Part shown: positions 45,966-56,104 of the stretch, piece by piece
Position numbering within the stretch: position 1 is the first letter of the stretch
Layout: each line of letters starts with the position of its first letter
Source of the DNA: Keratinibaculum paraultunense
Lineage (GTDB): Bacteria > Bacillota > Clostridia > Tissierellales > Tepidimicrobiaceae
NCBI RefSeq assembly: GCF_016767175.1
Contig: NZ_CP068564.1
Coordinates: 2,108,001 to 2,172,000, forward strand
Direction: 5' to 3'
DNA: 64,000 nt
Made by a program: the position numbers and the translations under genes
Notes under the pieces: generated by a model
Told to the model about the DNA's origin: nothing
The model's database searches: none
What the model saw: the letters and a program-made list of their open reading frames with translations, nothing else

Positions 45966-46367
45966 TGCCTCCTATGAACTTTATCTATAACATAAATTCG
46001 AAAAAGTAAACTATTATAGACAATATACTTACTATAATCCTATTTAAACTCATGTTATTATTGCATAAATATCATATTTTCATTATAACATTTATTTTAT
46101 ATCCTTTCATTTTCAACAATACTTTCTAAATAGAAATAATATAAAACCTACAAAATATATGATATAATCATAGATAATAGTATTATAATTTTCTCAAAAT
46201 TAACAAATTTTAAATACTTTAATGGATAAAATAATATTATCAAACATGATATCTTTTATATTTAAAGAAAGGAGGCTTTTAAAATTATTTGAAATCAATA
46301 TAAATATCGTTATGTTTTAAAAAATATAGTTTTTTAACTATAACATCATTAAATAGGAGGTTGAAAA
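45966..46367. other. AT-rich intergenic region between recQ and the M16 peptidase
   Basis: About 400 bases without a supported gene. It contains a perfect ribosome-binding-like AAAGGAGG at 46268-46275 that leads to no open frame, and a small hairpin TATAGTT-TTTT-AACTATA at 46325-46342 about 25 bases before the peptidase start. Several AT-rich -10-like boxes are present but none is convincing. Confidence 0.5.
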
Positions 46368-49289
46368 ATGAACTTTCAAGTAGGTAAAAAATATTACGGA
46401 TTTAATCTAAAAGAAGAATATGAAATAAAAGAAATTCAATCCATTGCACGAATTTTTACTCATGAAAAATCTGGTGCAAAACTATTACACTTAGAAAACA
46501 ATGATGATAACAAAGTGTTTTCCGTAGGTTTTAGAACTCCACCCCCAAATAGTACAGGAGTTCCTCATATAATAGAACACAGTGTTCTATCAGGCTCTAG
46601 AAAATATAGGACTAAAGAGCCTTTCATGGATATGGTAAAAGGTTCCTTACAAACATTTATAAATGCCATTACTTTTAGCGATAAAACTCTATATCCAGTA
46701 GCAAGTAGAAATGACAAAGATTTTTTTAATTTGATGGATGTATATTTAGATGCTGTATTTTATCCAAGAATATATGAAGAACCTAAAATATTTATGCAAG
46801 AAGGATGGCATTATGAAATATTTAACAAAGAAGATCCTATAGTATATAAAGGAGTCGTGTATAATGAAATGAAAGGAGCTTACTCATCTCCAGAAACAAT
46901 TTTAGATGAAGAAATTAGTAAATCCCTTTATCCAGATACTTGCTATAAATATTCATCTGGAGGAAATCCAGATGTGATACCAGAACTTACTTATGAGGAA
47001 TTTTTAGATTTTCATAAACGATTTTATCATCCATCAAATAGTTATATATATGTATATGGCAATGGAAATATTGAAAAATATTTAGAACATATTGATAAAG
47101 ATTATCTATCTAATTTTAATAAAAAAGATATAGATTCCCATATAGATGCACAAAAACCCTTCCAAAAGAGGAAAGAAATATTAGCATATTATCCAATTTT
47201 AAAAGATGAAGATGATAAAAATCGCTCTTACTTAAGCTTAAATTTTGTTTTAGGTGAAAATACCAACCCAGAAACTTATTTAATGACTGATATACTACGT
47301 TTAATGTTAATTGAATTAGAAGGAGCACCAATAAAAAAAGCTCTACTTCAAGATAATATTGGAGAAGATGTCTTTTCCATAAATGTAGGAGGAATACAAC
47401 CTGGCTTTGGTATAGTGGCTAAAAATACTTCCTCAAATAAAAAAGAAAAATTTGAAAACATAGTTTTTGATACTCTAAAAAAACTAGTCGAAAAAGGAAT
47501 TGATAAAAAATTAATAGAAGCTTCTATCAACATTGTAGAATATAATTTACGAGAAGCTGGCAATTTCCCAACAAAAGGATTGTTATATAATATACAATCT
47601 ATGGATAGTTGGTTATATGATGGTAGTCCAACTGCTCATCTTCAATATGAAGATACTATAAACAAACTAAGAAAAAACATAGACACAGGATATTTTGAAA
47701 AATTTATTGAAGAACGTTTAATCAAAAATCCCCACAGTTCTATGGTCATTGTAGAACCTAAAAAAGGTCTACAAGAAGAAAAGGATAGGGCATTAAAAGA
47801 AAAATTGGCTAAATTTAAGAAATCTCTTAGCGATAAAGAAATTGAAGATTTAATAAAACAAAATAAAGAACTTAAAAAAATGCAGCTATCAGATGATACT
47901 CCTGAAGCTAAAGCAACTATACCTAAGTTATCTTTATCCGATGTAGATAAAAAAGCAGAAATAATTCCACAAGAAATAATAAAATTTAAAGATATTACTC
48001 TTCTTTCTCACAATATATTTACCAGTAAAGTATCTTATGTAGACTTTTACTTTGATACTTCCGTAGTAGAAGAAAATTTGATTCCATATATAAGCTTGTT
48101 AGCAGGGATCTTAGGGAAAATAGATACTCAAGTTAGAGATTACTCAGAACTTGAAAATGACATATATATACATACAGGTGGAATAAATTTTGGTGCCAAT
48201 ATTTATATAGAAAATGATAATAATGAAATATTCTATCCCAAATTTATAGTAAGTGGCAAAGCTGTGGGAAATAATATCAATAAAATGATGGAATTGATAA
48301 ATGAAATACTCACTCAATCTAAGATTGAAGATACAAATCGAATCAAAGAACTAATACAACAAATTAAGTCTAGAATAGAAATGAGTATATTCAATATGGG
48401 AAATATTTTTACTTCTTTAAGGGTAAATTCTTATTTTTCACCTTCAATGAAATATGCAGAAAAACTTAAAGGTTTAGATTATTACTGGTTCATATCTCAT
48501 ATTATTGAAGAATTTGATAATAATAGTCAGGATATTTTAGATAATTTAAACAAGGTATATAATGATATATTCAATGCAAACAATTTAATTATAAGCTTTA
48601 CAGGAGATAAGGAAGATTTAGATTTAACGAAAAAAAGCCTTCCAATAGTTATCAACAATCTAGATAAAGAAAATTTAACCTCTAAAAATTTTGATTTTAT
48701 TGAACAAAAATTAAATGAAGGTATATTATCTTCCGCTAATGTTCAATACGTATCTAAAGGATACAATTTTAAAAAACTTGGATATGAATACAGTGGAAAT
48801 ATGAATGTATTAGCTACCATTCTTAATGGAGATTATCTTCATAATAGAATTAGAGCCCAAGGCGGTGCCTATGGAGCAGGCATAACAATAGATAGAACTG
48901 GTCATCTAACTACTTACTCTTATAGAGATCCAAATTTAAAAGAAAGTATAGATGCCTATGACAATATGGGAGAATATATAAGAAACCTAGATATAGATGA
49001 ATCAGAACTAAGTAACTATATTATAGGGACTATAAGCCGTCTAGATCCTGCAATGACTCCTCATGGTAAAGGACAATTAGCTACCAGTAGGTATATTTCC
49101 CATATAACTCAAGAAGATATACAAAAAACTAGAGATGAAGTACTAAATACAAAACTAGAAAATATTAAGGCTTATGCTTCACTCCTAGAAGATACAATGA
49201 AAGAAAACTACTTATGCGTATTGGGTAATGAGTACAAAATTAAAGAAAATAAAGATCTGTTCAATAAGCTTGTAAAGTTAAAGAAATAA
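46368..49289 (+). CDS. M16C metallopeptidase (insulinase/PreP family)
   Basis: A 973-residue zinc peptidase of the inverted HxxEH type that degrades short peptides inside a closed two-half chamber. The zinc motif is HIIEH (His67, Glu70, His71) in GVPHIIEHSVLSGS, with the distal zinc Glu in VYNEMKGAYSSPE (around 165). The hinge lies around residues 480-510, and the catalytically inactive second half ends with RAQGGAYGAGITIDRTGHLTTYSYRDP-like sequence, including the Arg/Tyr residues that contact substrate. Size and layout match the presequence-protease-like M16C group. The start follows ATAGGAGGTTGAAAA. It is monocistronic with a strong terminator. Confidence 0.92.
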   Translation: MNFQVGKKYYGFNLKEEYEIKEIQSIARIFTHEKSGAKLLHLENNDDNKVFSVGFRTPPPNSTGVPHIIEHSVLSGSRKYRTKEPFMDMVKGSLQTFINAITFSDKTLYPVASRNDKDFFNLMDVYLDAVFYPRIYEEPKIFMQEGWHYEIFNKEDPIVYKGVVYNEMKGAYSSPETILDEEISKSLYPDTCYKYSSGGNPDVIPELTYEEFLDFHKRFYHPSNSYIYVYGNGNIEKYLEHIDKDYLSNFNKKDIDSHIDAQKPFQKRKEILAYYPILKDEDDKNRSYLSLNFVLGENTNPETYLMTDILRLMLIELEGAPIKKALLQDNIGEDVFSINVGGIQPGFGIVAKNTSSNKKEKFENIVFDTLKKLVEKGIDKKLIEASINIVEYNLREAGNFPTKGLLYNIQSMDSWLYDGSPTAHLQYEDTINKLRKNIDTGYFEKFIEERLIKNPHSSMVIVEPKKGLQEEKDRALKEKLAKFKKSLSDKEIEDLIKQNKELKKMQLSDDTPEAKATIPKLSLSDVDKKAEIIPQEIIKFKDITLLSHNIFTSKVSYVDFYFDTSVVEENLIPYISLLAGILGKIDTQVRDYSELENDIYIHTGGINFGANIYIENDNNEIFYPKFIVSGKAVGNNINKMMELINEILTQSKIEDTNRIKELIQQIKSRIEMSIFNMGNIFTSLRVNSYFSPSMKYAEKLKGLDYYWFISHIIEEFDNNSQDILDNLNKVYNDIFNANNLIISFTGDKEDLDLTKKSLPIVINNLDKENLTSKNFDFIEQKLNEGILSSANVQYVSKGYNFKKLGYEYSGNMNVLATILNGDYLHNRIRAQGGAYGAGITIDRTGHLTTYSYRDPNLKESIDAYDNMGEYIRNLDIDESELSNYIIGTISRLDPAMTPHGKGQLATSRYISHITQEDIQKTRDEVLNTKLENIKAYASLLEDTMKENYLCVLGNEYKIKENKDLFNKLVKLKK

Positions 49290-49345
49290 TAAAAATCCAG
49301 TATATATGCCAGTATTATTAAGTTAAGAAAATTAATCAAAGTTTT

Positions 49346-49381
49346 AAAAACAGAGTATGTCTTAAGACATACTCTGTTTTT
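49346..49381. terminator. Terminator of the M16 peptidase, 36-bp perfect palindrome
   Basis: AAAAACAGAGTATGTCTT (49346-49363) is followed directly by its exact reverse complement ending in TTTTT, then TTATG. It lies 57 bases after the peptidase stop. Confidence 0.82.
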
Positions 49382-49513
49382 TATGTATTTTATGGAATAT
49401 CTAAAAACATTTTGAAAAATTATAGAAAATCAACATTTTTTAATTATATATTAAATGATTTGTCTATTTATTTAATAAATTGAGAATAAAATAAATAATT
49501 TTGTCTTTAAGTG

Positions 49514-49542
49514 TAGAAATTAATCAATCACTAATGTATAAT
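49514..49542 (+). promoter_or_regulatory. Putative promoter of the MFS gene
   Basis: A perfect -10 TATAAT (49537-49542) lies 17 bases after a weak -35 TAGAAA (49514-49519), 37 bases before the start codon. Confidence 0.4.
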
Positions 49543-49578
49543 GTCCTTGTCACTAACTTTTATTAAGAAGGTGGTATT

Positions 49579-50823
49579 ATGGAAAAGAGTTGTTTTTCTT
49601 ATGACGAAGAACTTATTAAATATAATACTAAAATAAACATTATATGTGGTATTTGTGCTACTGTAGCATTAAATTTAGTTAATCCATACTTTGCAAAATT
49701 TGCTGAACGATTAGGAGCTACTGATTATCAAATAGGTCTTCTTACTTCTCTACCCCATTTTGTAAGTATATTTGCTTTTATACCAGGAGCAATACTTATA
49801 GAAAGTAGTAACAATAAAAAACAAGTAACTGGAACTATAATGTTAATACATAAATTTTTTTATTTATTACTTGCTGCAGTCCCATTTTTTTATAATCTCA
49901 ATCGTGCCAACTTGTTTGTTATATTAGTAGGACTTATGAACTTACCTGGTTCAATTGGAACCATGGGATATCAATCAAGCATTGGGGATGTATTCCTTCC
50001 TAGAGAAAGAGGATTAGCCATGGGTCTTAGAAATAGATATGCAACTATATTTAGTATGATAGTTACTTTTATATCGGGAATGTTACTCACAAAAATACCT
50101 AAAAACAACGATGAAACTATATTTTTATATCAAATATTTTTCGTTATAGCCTTTGTAGTATCTTTGGGAGAAGTAATAGCTTATTTTAAATTTAAAGGCA
50201 TAAAAAAAGATAGAAATAACCATCATAAGTATATTGACTCTTTAAAAGAAACCCTTAAACAAATTCCAAAAGAAAAAGATTTTATAATTTTTACCCTTTG
50301 TTCCCTATTTTTTAATATAGGATGGATGGGAGCCCAGCCATTATTTAATATATATTCTATTAAAGTACTAAAGGCAAATGAAATCCACCTAAGTGCTCTT
50401 TCTATTGCAAGTAGTATTTCTTCTGTAATCGCTTATACTAAATGGGCTAAATTTGCCGATAAAAAAGGAAATAGCTTTGCACTAAGTATAGCTATATTTG
50501 GAATGGGAATCACTCCAATATTATACGCACTATCCAGCACCATAAAACAACTTGTATTATTTAATATAATAATAGGCATTTCTGTAGCAGGTACTACTTT
50601 AATTTTATTTAATCAATTACTAGAAGTAACTCCTAAAGAAAATAGAACAATCTATATTGCCATATATAATACATTTATTGCAGTAATCTCTGCCATAGCT
50701 CCAATGATGGGAATAGCTTTAAAAGAAGCTACTAATATAAAAATTTCATTAGTGATAATTGGTTTACTTAGAATTACCGCAAGTATATTTTTCTTCTTAA
50801 AGGACAAGCATAGGGTAGCATAG
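49579..50823 (+). CDS. Major facilitator superfamily transporter
   Basis: A 414-residue protein with about twelve transmembrane helices and a cytosolic central loop (FKFKGIKKDRNNHHKYIDSL, near residues 205-225). The RERGLAMGLRNRYATIF region matches the loop 2-3/4-5 consensus of MFS permeases related to lipid- or sugar-type exporters in clostridia. The substrate cannot be inferred. It starts at an ATG after AGAAGGTGGTATT and ends in a shared terminator with the convergent secreted-protein gene. Confidence 0.82.
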   Translation: MEKSCFSYDEELIKYNTKINIICGICATVALNLVNPYFAKFAERLGATDYQIGLLTSLPHFVSIFAFIPGAILIESSNNKKQVTGTIMLIHKFFYLLLAAVPFFYNLNRANLFVILVGLMNLPGSIGTMGYQSSIGDVFLPRERGLAMGLRNRYATIFSMIVTFISGMLLTKIPKNNDETIFLYQIFFVIAFVVSLGEVIAYFKFKGIKKDRNNHHKYIDSLKETLKQIPKEKDFIIFTLCSLFFNIGWMGAQPLFNIYSIKVLKANEIHLSALSIASSISSVIAYTKWAKFADKKGNSFALSIAIFGMGITPILYALSSTIKQLVLFNIIIGISVAGTTLILFNQLLEVTPKENRTIYIAIYNTFIAVISAIAPMMGIALKEATNIKISLVIIGLLRITASIFFFLKDKHRVA

Positions 50824-50844
50824 CATTGAGGATAGTACACAACA

Positions 50845-50871
50845 AAAACAGGAGAATTACTCTCCTGTTTT
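50845..50871. terminator. Bidirectional terminator between MFS and the MMPL operon
   Basis: AAAACAGGAGA (50845-50855) pairs with TCTCCTGTTTT (50861-50871) around five bases. The right arm contains the final codons of the minus-strand gene, whose stop codon is at 50857-50859. Confidence 0.75.
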
Positions 50872-52611
50872 ACCTCTAAATAAATCTAAAAATCTTTCCC
50901 AAAAACTTTTATCATTTTTTTCTTCAATTTTTACTTGTCTTTCAGAGCTTTCTATTTTTATTGCCGGTGTTTTCATTACAAATTGGCAAGTGGAATTATT
51001 TACATTTCTACTATCTACAAAAGAAGTATAGTTGTCTTCAGTGTCTTCCCCTTTTTCTGCAAATATTTCAACAGTGTATTTTATTTTACTTATACCTTCA
51101 TCATTTATTTTAGATATTCCCTTAGTCAATTCCTCTTGACCTTCAGCTAATTCCTGTACTTTATCTGGAAGGGTTTTTGTATTGTTATTTATTTTTGAAA
51201 TTCCATCATCCATTGAATTTAGACCTTCAAACAATGTGTCTAATCCATTAGTTAATTGAATATGACCACTATACATATTGTCTAATTCCTTAGGCAATGG
51301 TTGAAGTTTTTCATTTAATTCATTATATCCTCCAAGTATTTCATTTAATCCATTATTGTATTCAATATAGCCTAGATACAATTTATTGCTATTTTCTGAA
51401 ATAGCATTCATACCTTTATAACTTTCATCTAATCCACTACTTAAATTCCCAATAGCCACTCCTTCACCAATTACTCCTTCTGCCAATGCTTTTACCCTTG
51501 GATCTTGGCTATTTTGTAAAGATTTAGCTAATTCTACTAATTGTTTATGATTGGAATTAAGAGTAGTAATACCATTATTTAATTCCTTTAATCCATCATC
51601 TAAATTAGATGTTCCTTCTTTTAATTGAAATAAGCCATCTTTAATACCACTGCTTTTTTCACCAATTGTTTGTAATCCATAATTTAATTCTCCAATTCCC
51701 TTTACTAAATCTCCTATGCTCTCCTTTAAAGTTTTAAAACCTAAATTAAACTGATTAAAACCTTTAGATATTTCTTTAGTTTTGCTATTTACCTGGCTAA
51801 AGCCAGAATAAAATTCACTAATTCCATCTGCTAAAACCTTTAAACCATCTTTTAAACGAAACGTCCCTTTACTTAATTCTTTAGACCCTTCCTCTAATTC
51901 ATTAAAACCTTCTGCCATTTCATCAATCCCTGATGAAAAATCCTCTAAATCTTCTGATACTGGCATTTTAGAATTAATCGAGGAAATTAAAATTGAATCT
52001 AATTCTATATTTTCCCCTTTAGCCTCTATACTAAATTTCCCATCTCCAATAGGTAAATGAGTAAATACAACTGTCATAGTTTTACCTACTACAGAAATTG
52101 TTCCATTTTCTACTTTAATATTAGAAAAAATATCTAAATTAAGAGGTACTTGAATTTGAGTAGTCAAATTGTTTTCATTTTCTATGGATATATCTATTTT
52201 TAAGTTGCCTGATTTCCCTGCTAGTTCTTCTCCTGTGATTTCTTTCCCATCTAAGAAATATTTAATATTTATTTTCATAGGTAATTCCTTTTTTATACTT
52301 GCTTCATAATATATATCATTATCTTTTAATCCTTCTAAAGGCCACTTTATTTTATCTTTTTCTATAATTGGTTCAACATCATCTACCAATACATATATAT
52401 TGTCATATTTCCCATAATCAATATAATATTTATCTTGATATTCATTTTGAATATCACCATGAATTCTATTGACTACTACAATCTTTTGAGGATTTCCATT
52501 ATAGTCTAAGTTTGTATATATAGTTTCATCCTTAAAAACTTCTGCAAATCCTATAGAAAATCCAGAAAATATTAAACTCAATATTATTAAGATAGAAACT
52601 ATTTTTCTCAA
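50857..52611 (-). CDS. Secreted YhgE/Pip-like coiled-coil protein, partner of an MMPL transporter
   Basis: A 584-residue protein with a signal peptide (about 1-23, ending FSIGFA). It has an N-terminal beta-rich domain (about 25-215) and a long middle region (about 225-500) of repeated GLxxLxxGxxxLxxG heptad-like motifs resembling the extracellular part of YhgE/Pip-type proteins. The C-terminal end (FWERFLDLFRGKTGE) is amphipathic and may touch the membrane. It starts 2 bases after the MMPL gene stop, so the two are coupled. It probably works with the transporter at the outer face of the membrane. Its role is not established. Confidence 0.72.
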   Translation of the reverse strand: MRKIVSILIILSLIFSGFSIGFAEVFKDETIYTNLDYNGNPQKIVVVNRIHGDIQNEYQDKYYIDYGKYDNIYVLVDDVEPIIEKDKIKWPLEGLKDNDIYYEASIKKELPMKINIKYFLDGKEITGEELAGKSGNLKIDISIENENNLTTQIQVPLNLDIFSNIKVENGTISVVGKTMTVVFTHLPIGDGKFSIEAKGENIELDSILISSINSKMPVSEDLEDFSSGIDEMAEGFNELEEGSKELSKGTFRLKDGLKVLADGISEFYSGFSQVNSKTKEISKGFNQFNLGFKTLKESIGDLVKGIGELNYGLQTIGEKSSGIKDGLFQLKEGTSNLDDGLKELNNGITTLNSNHKQLVELAKSLQNSQDPRVKALAEGVIGEGVAIGNLSSGLDESYKGMNAISENSNKLYLGYIEYNNGLNEILGGYNELNEKLQPLPKELDNMYSGHIQLTNGLDTLFEGLNSMDDGISKINNNTKTLPDKVQELAEGQEELTKGISKINDEGISKIKYTVEIFAEKGEDTEDNYTSFVDSRNVNNSTCQFVMKTPAIKIESSERQVKIEEKNDKSFWERFLDLFRGKTGE

Positions 52612-52613
52612 AA

Positions 52614-54692
52614 TTATCGCCTCCTTCTGTCATTAATTTCAGACCAATTAAAAGTGCTAACCCTAATAATTTTATCGAACATAATCAATAAAGATGGAAG
52701 GACCATTAAAACCAAAATTAAAGATATAATAGCTCCTCTACCTATTAAAAGAGTTAATTCCTTAGTATTGGACATGCTTGTAATCAAATACACACTAAAA
52801 GTACCAGTAAATAGTATTAATGCTGACGTAAGTATAGATCTTCCCGTATCCTTTATTGTTTGAATTGATGCATCATTTCGATTACTAATTATTTCTAAAT
52901 TTTCTTTATATCTAGATGTAAATAATATTGCATAATCTACTGTTGCACCTAGTTGTATAGCTCCTATTATTATAAAACTAATAAAATTTAGTTCTGTTCC
53001 TTGTATATACGGAATGGCTAAATTAATCCAAATTCCTAACTGAATAATAAAAACTAAAATTAAAGGAATTGATATAGATTTAAATGCAATTAAAATTATG
53101 CTAGATATTAAAATTATAGATAGTATATTTACATTTTTAAAATCTTTTGCTGTAGTCTTCTGTAAATCAGAATATATAGCCGATTCTCCAGTTAGATACC
53201 ATTCTTCATAATAATTGGATACTTTTGTTTTAATTTTATTTAAACTTTCCTTAGTAATATCTCCTTCCATTGGCAAATTTAAATTTATATTGATTAAAGA
53301 ATAGTTCTCTGATTGAAAATTACCTTTAACATCTTCTGGTATAAAAGTTTCTGGAATTACTACATCTACCATGGAATACAATCCTTTTACATCTACTACT
53401 CCTTCCATATCTTCTAATTCTTTTATAAGCTGAAATTCTTTTAACTTATCTCCTTTAGGTAAAATCAAAGCCAATTGATTTTTATTTGAAAATAATTTAT
53501 CTATTTCCTTAATCGCTATATTAGAATCAGAAGATTCTGGTAAAATTTTTTCATTAGCATAATAATATTTTATATTGGATTGAGCTAGATATGCTGGTAT
53601 TGCTATTAATATTGCTATTATTAAAAATATATACTTTCTTTTTATGATAAAAGCTGCAGATTTCTTAAAACTTGGCATATAAACTTTATGTTTATATTTT
53701 TCAATCGCTTCATCGAATAATAAAATCAAAACTGGAAGTAAAGTAACTACAGACAATAAGCTAAAAAACACTCCTTTGGCTAAAACCATACCTAAATCTT
53801 TCCCAATAGCATATTTCATAATCATAAGAGCTAAAAAACCTGCAATAGTAGTCAAGGATGAAGATGATATTGAAATAAAAGTTTTATGTATCGATTCAAC
53901 CATAGCCTGTTCTTTATCTTTATGCTTTCCTTTTTCCTCCACATATCTATGCAGCAAAAATATAGAATAATCCATAGACACTGCTAATTGAATTATAGCT
54001 GCTACAGAATGTGTAGTAAACGATATATTGTCAAATATTACATTTGTCCCCATATTTAATATAATTGCTGCTCCTATAGTGATAAAAAACAATATTGGTT
54101 CAATAAAAGATTCTAAAGATAAAAATAATATTATTGAAACTATCACAAAAGCTAATAAAGAATAATATTTTACTTCCTTAGCTGTTGTATATTGTAAATC
54201 GTGAGAAACAGCAGCAGGCCCGCCTACCATCCCCTTTTCCCCTAGAATATTTTTTATTTCTTCTATAGCTTCCACAGTTTCTAATGAATCATTTGAATTG
54301 ACAAAATGTATTTGGATTAAATTAGAATTTCCAGAAATAAATTCTTTTTTTATATTTTCATCCATAAAATCTTCGGGTTTAAATATATCCTCTACAGTTC
54401 CAAGCCATATTACCTCTCTTACTCCTTCTATGGTCTCGACATCCTTCACTATATTTTCTATTTCATAGAAAAGTTCATCATTTATTAATATGTAAGCAAT
54501 GCCACCTATACCGAACTCTTCTTCTAATATATTTTTCCCTTTAATTGAATTTAAATCTTTAGGTAAATATAAACTTAAATCATAATTCACTTCTACAAAT
54601 CTATTTCCTATAAATGCTACTATACATAATATTAAGTACAAAAATATTATAATTTTTTTATGTTTTACAATGAAATTTGCTATAGTTTCCAA
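52614..54692 (-). CDS. MMPL/RND-superfamily transporter
   Basis: A 692-residue protein with two RND halves. Each half has one helix, a large extracellular loop (about 30-165 and 375-515), then five to six helices, giving about twelve in all. SVDMSYSIFLLHRY-like VSMDYSIFLLHRY and VDYAILFTSRY carry the proton-relay Asp-Tyr pairs typical of MMPL proteins (AVSMDYSIFL in the first half, GATVDYAILF in the second). Such proteins export lipids or amphipathic drugs. The start is a TTG at 54692 after TTTGGAGGTGATTAA. It is controlled by the TetR gene just upstream. Confidence 0.88.
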   Translation of the reverse strand: METIANFIVKHKKIIIFLYLILCIVAFIGNRFVEVNYDLSLYLPKDLNSIKGKNILEEEFGIGGIAYILINDELFYEIENIVKDVETIEGVREVIWLGTVEDIFKPEDFMDENIKKEFISGNSNLIQIHFVNSNDSLETVEAIEEIKNILGEKGMVGGPAAVSHDLQYTTAKEVKYYSLLAFVIVSIILFLSLESFIEPILFFITIGAAIILNMGTNVIFDNISFTTHSVAAIIQLAVSMDYSIFLLHRYVEEKGKHKDKEQAMVESIHKTFISISSSSLTTIAGFLALMIMKYAIGKDLGMVLAKGVFFSLLSVVTLLPVLILLFDEAIEKYKHKVYMPSFKKSAAFIIKRKYIFLIIAILIAIPAYLAQSNIKYYYANEKILPESSDSNIAIKEIDKLFSNKNQLALILPKGDKLKEFQLIKELEDMEGVVDVKGLYSMVDVVIPETFIPEDVKGNFQSENYSLININLNLPMEGDITKESLNKIKTKVSNYYEEWYLTGESAIYSDLQKTTAKDFKNVNILSIILISSIILIAFKSISIPLILVFIIQLGIWINLAIPYIQGTELNFISFIIIGAIQLGATVDYAILFTSRYKENLEIISNRNDASIQTIKDTGRSILTSALILFTGTFSVYLITSMSNTKELTLLIGRGAIISLILVLMVLPSLLIMFDKIIRVSTFNWSEINDRRRR

Positions 54693-54711
54693 TTAATCAC
54701 CTCCAAATAAA

Positions 54712-54758
54712 AAAATGTATTTAAACAATTATTTTAAACATCTGTTTAAATACATTTT
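54712..54758. promoter_or_regulatory. TetR-type operator upstream of the MMPL gene
   Basis: AAAATGTATTTAAACA (54712-54727) recurs as its exact reverse complement at 54743-54758, 15 bases apart. Inside, TTTAAACA-TC-TGTTTAAA (54734-54751) makes a second, tighter palindrome sharing the right arm. It lies between the tetR stop and the MMPL start, so the repressor could bind one or two overlapping dimer sites to block the operon. Confidence 0.65.
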
Positions 54759-54792
54759 ATTACTCTTTTACTTTAAAATCAATACATATTTA

Positions 54793-55395
54793 TTATTTCA
54801 CTATAGTATCCACTAAGTTTTCTATATATCTTTTTCTTTCTACTTCATTATTTAAATCCATAAACACATTATTAGTATCCTTAATATTTGGTATCATTTG
54901 AAAAATAATAGGTCCTATTACTCCAGAAAATAATTGTATATATTTAAAATTTAAAATTTCTTCATCGTTTATATGTGTAAGAGAATATATTATATTTTGG
55001 ATATTTTTCTTAGACTCTATACTCCCTAAAATTTTATCTATGATTTCTGGATTATAGCTCTTATCTTGTAAAACTAAATTTGTTACTAGCATTATTAATG
55101 CTGGATAATCTAGAACAAACTTCATCAATGCATCTGCCCAATCTATTAATTTTTCTCTAGGCTCTTGCATCTTATCCATTATTATTTTGTTTTGTATATC
55201 AAATAATAATCCAGAATAATGTTTTTCTACCTTTTTTAATAAATTATCTTTTGAACCAAAATGATAATTTACAGAAGCAACATTTACTCCAGCTTTTTCA
55301 CAAATTTCTCTTACGGTAATATCTCCCTTAAGTCCGTATAATTCAATGGTAGTAGATAAAATTTTTTCTTTAGTATTTAAATTTTTATCATCCAT
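54793..55395 (-). CDS. TetR/AcrR-family repressor
   Basis: A 200-residue regulator. The N-terminal helix-turn-helix is TVREICEKAGVNVASVNYHFGSKDNLLKKV (about residues 27-55, quoted in part: VREICEKAGVNVASVNYHFG). The remaining helical domain would bind an inducer. The ATG at 55395 follows AGAGGTGATTAAG; an in-frame GTG at 55404 overlaps the ribosome binding site. It precedes the MMPL and secreted-protein genes in the same direction and, with the operator at 54712-54758, probably controls their expression in response to an exported compound. Confidence 0.87.
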   Translation of the reverse strand: MDDKNLNTKEKILSTTIELYGLKGDITVREICEKAGVNVASVNYHFGSKDNLLKKVEKHYSGLLFDIQNKIIMDKMQEPREKLIDWADALMKFVLDYPALIMLVTNLVLQDKSYNPEIIDKILGSIESKKNIQNIIYSLTHINDEEILNFKYIQLFSGVIGPIIFQMIPNIKDTNNVFMDLNNEVERKRYIENLVDTIVK

Positions 55396-55491
55396 CTTAA
55401 TCACCTCTATTGTTAATATTATACCATTGAAGATGGATTTTTTCCTAAGGGATTGTTAGATAAAATTATTAATCTTTAAAATTAATTAAAG

Positions 55492-55522
55492 CAGCATCTT
55501 CACTTTAAAAGTAAAAATGCTG
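55492..55522. repeat. Isolated imperfect hairpin
   Basis: CAGCATCTTCACTTT (55492-55506) pairs with 55508-55522 except for two positions, with a one-base nominal loop. It sits in an otherwise empty ~200-bp gap after TetR, and may be the terminator of the membrane-protein gene at 55612-56028 read on the minus strand. Confidence 0.35.
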
Positions 55523-55611
55523 ATAATTGTTTATATCTATTCTATTAATTATTTTACTGTATAACCTTTGCTTTTTAAAATTTTTATTATTCAGTATCCT
55601 CAACTAGATAG

Positions 55612-56028
55612 TTACTTTTTTATTTCAACATCCCATTTTTTTCTTGTAAAGACATACACACTAGTAATAGTAGTTGAAAATATTAAAGAAAATATTATAT
55701 GAACTATTAATCTCTGCCAACTCATAGTTTTATCTCTGTCTATATAATTTAAATATACTGATGAGACAAACCATAAAAAAAACGAAGAAATAAATGTATA
55801 AATCTTAATCTTATTAAATTCTTCTTTATCCCCATTTTTTAGTACTTTATAAGTTATCATTGTGACTAATGGTGCTAAAGATAATACAACTATTATTTTT
55901 ACCGAATCCACATAATCCATCTTGAATCCAAATATATATATTGCACTTAAAAAAATTAATATGACTAAATGTATAATAAGATCTTTATAAAAAACTTCTT
56001 TCAAATTTTCTACTTTTTTAGTTTTCAT
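55612..56028 (-). CDS. Small four-helix membrane protein, possible immunity-type protein
   Basis: A 138-residue protein with four hydrophobic segments (about 18-35, 43-60, 77-95 and 107-128) and charged ends, beginning MKTKKVENLKEV after TTGGAGGAATTTAT. I do not recognise a family. Its place directly after a peptide gene with a double-glycine leader and a degraded regulatory pair makes a self-immunity role plausible, but this is inference from context only. Confidence 0.5.
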   Translation of the reverse strand: MKTKKVENLKEVFYKDLIIHLVILIFLSAIYIFGFKMDYVDSVKIIVVLSLAPLVTMITYKVLKNGDKEEFNKIKIYTFISSFFLWFVSSVYLNYIDRDKTMSWQRLIVHIIFSLIFSTTITSVYVFTRKKWDVEIKK

Positions 56029-56104
56029 ATAAATTCCTCCAATTCAACATAGTATCAAATATAAAGATATTTTTGGACACCCAAACCTTGAACTTTAAAC
56101 ATTT

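Noticed and set aside
46268-46367. Small gene after the AAAGGAGG at 46268
   Set aside because: No start codon at the right distance opens more than a few codons; it may be a decayed start or chance.
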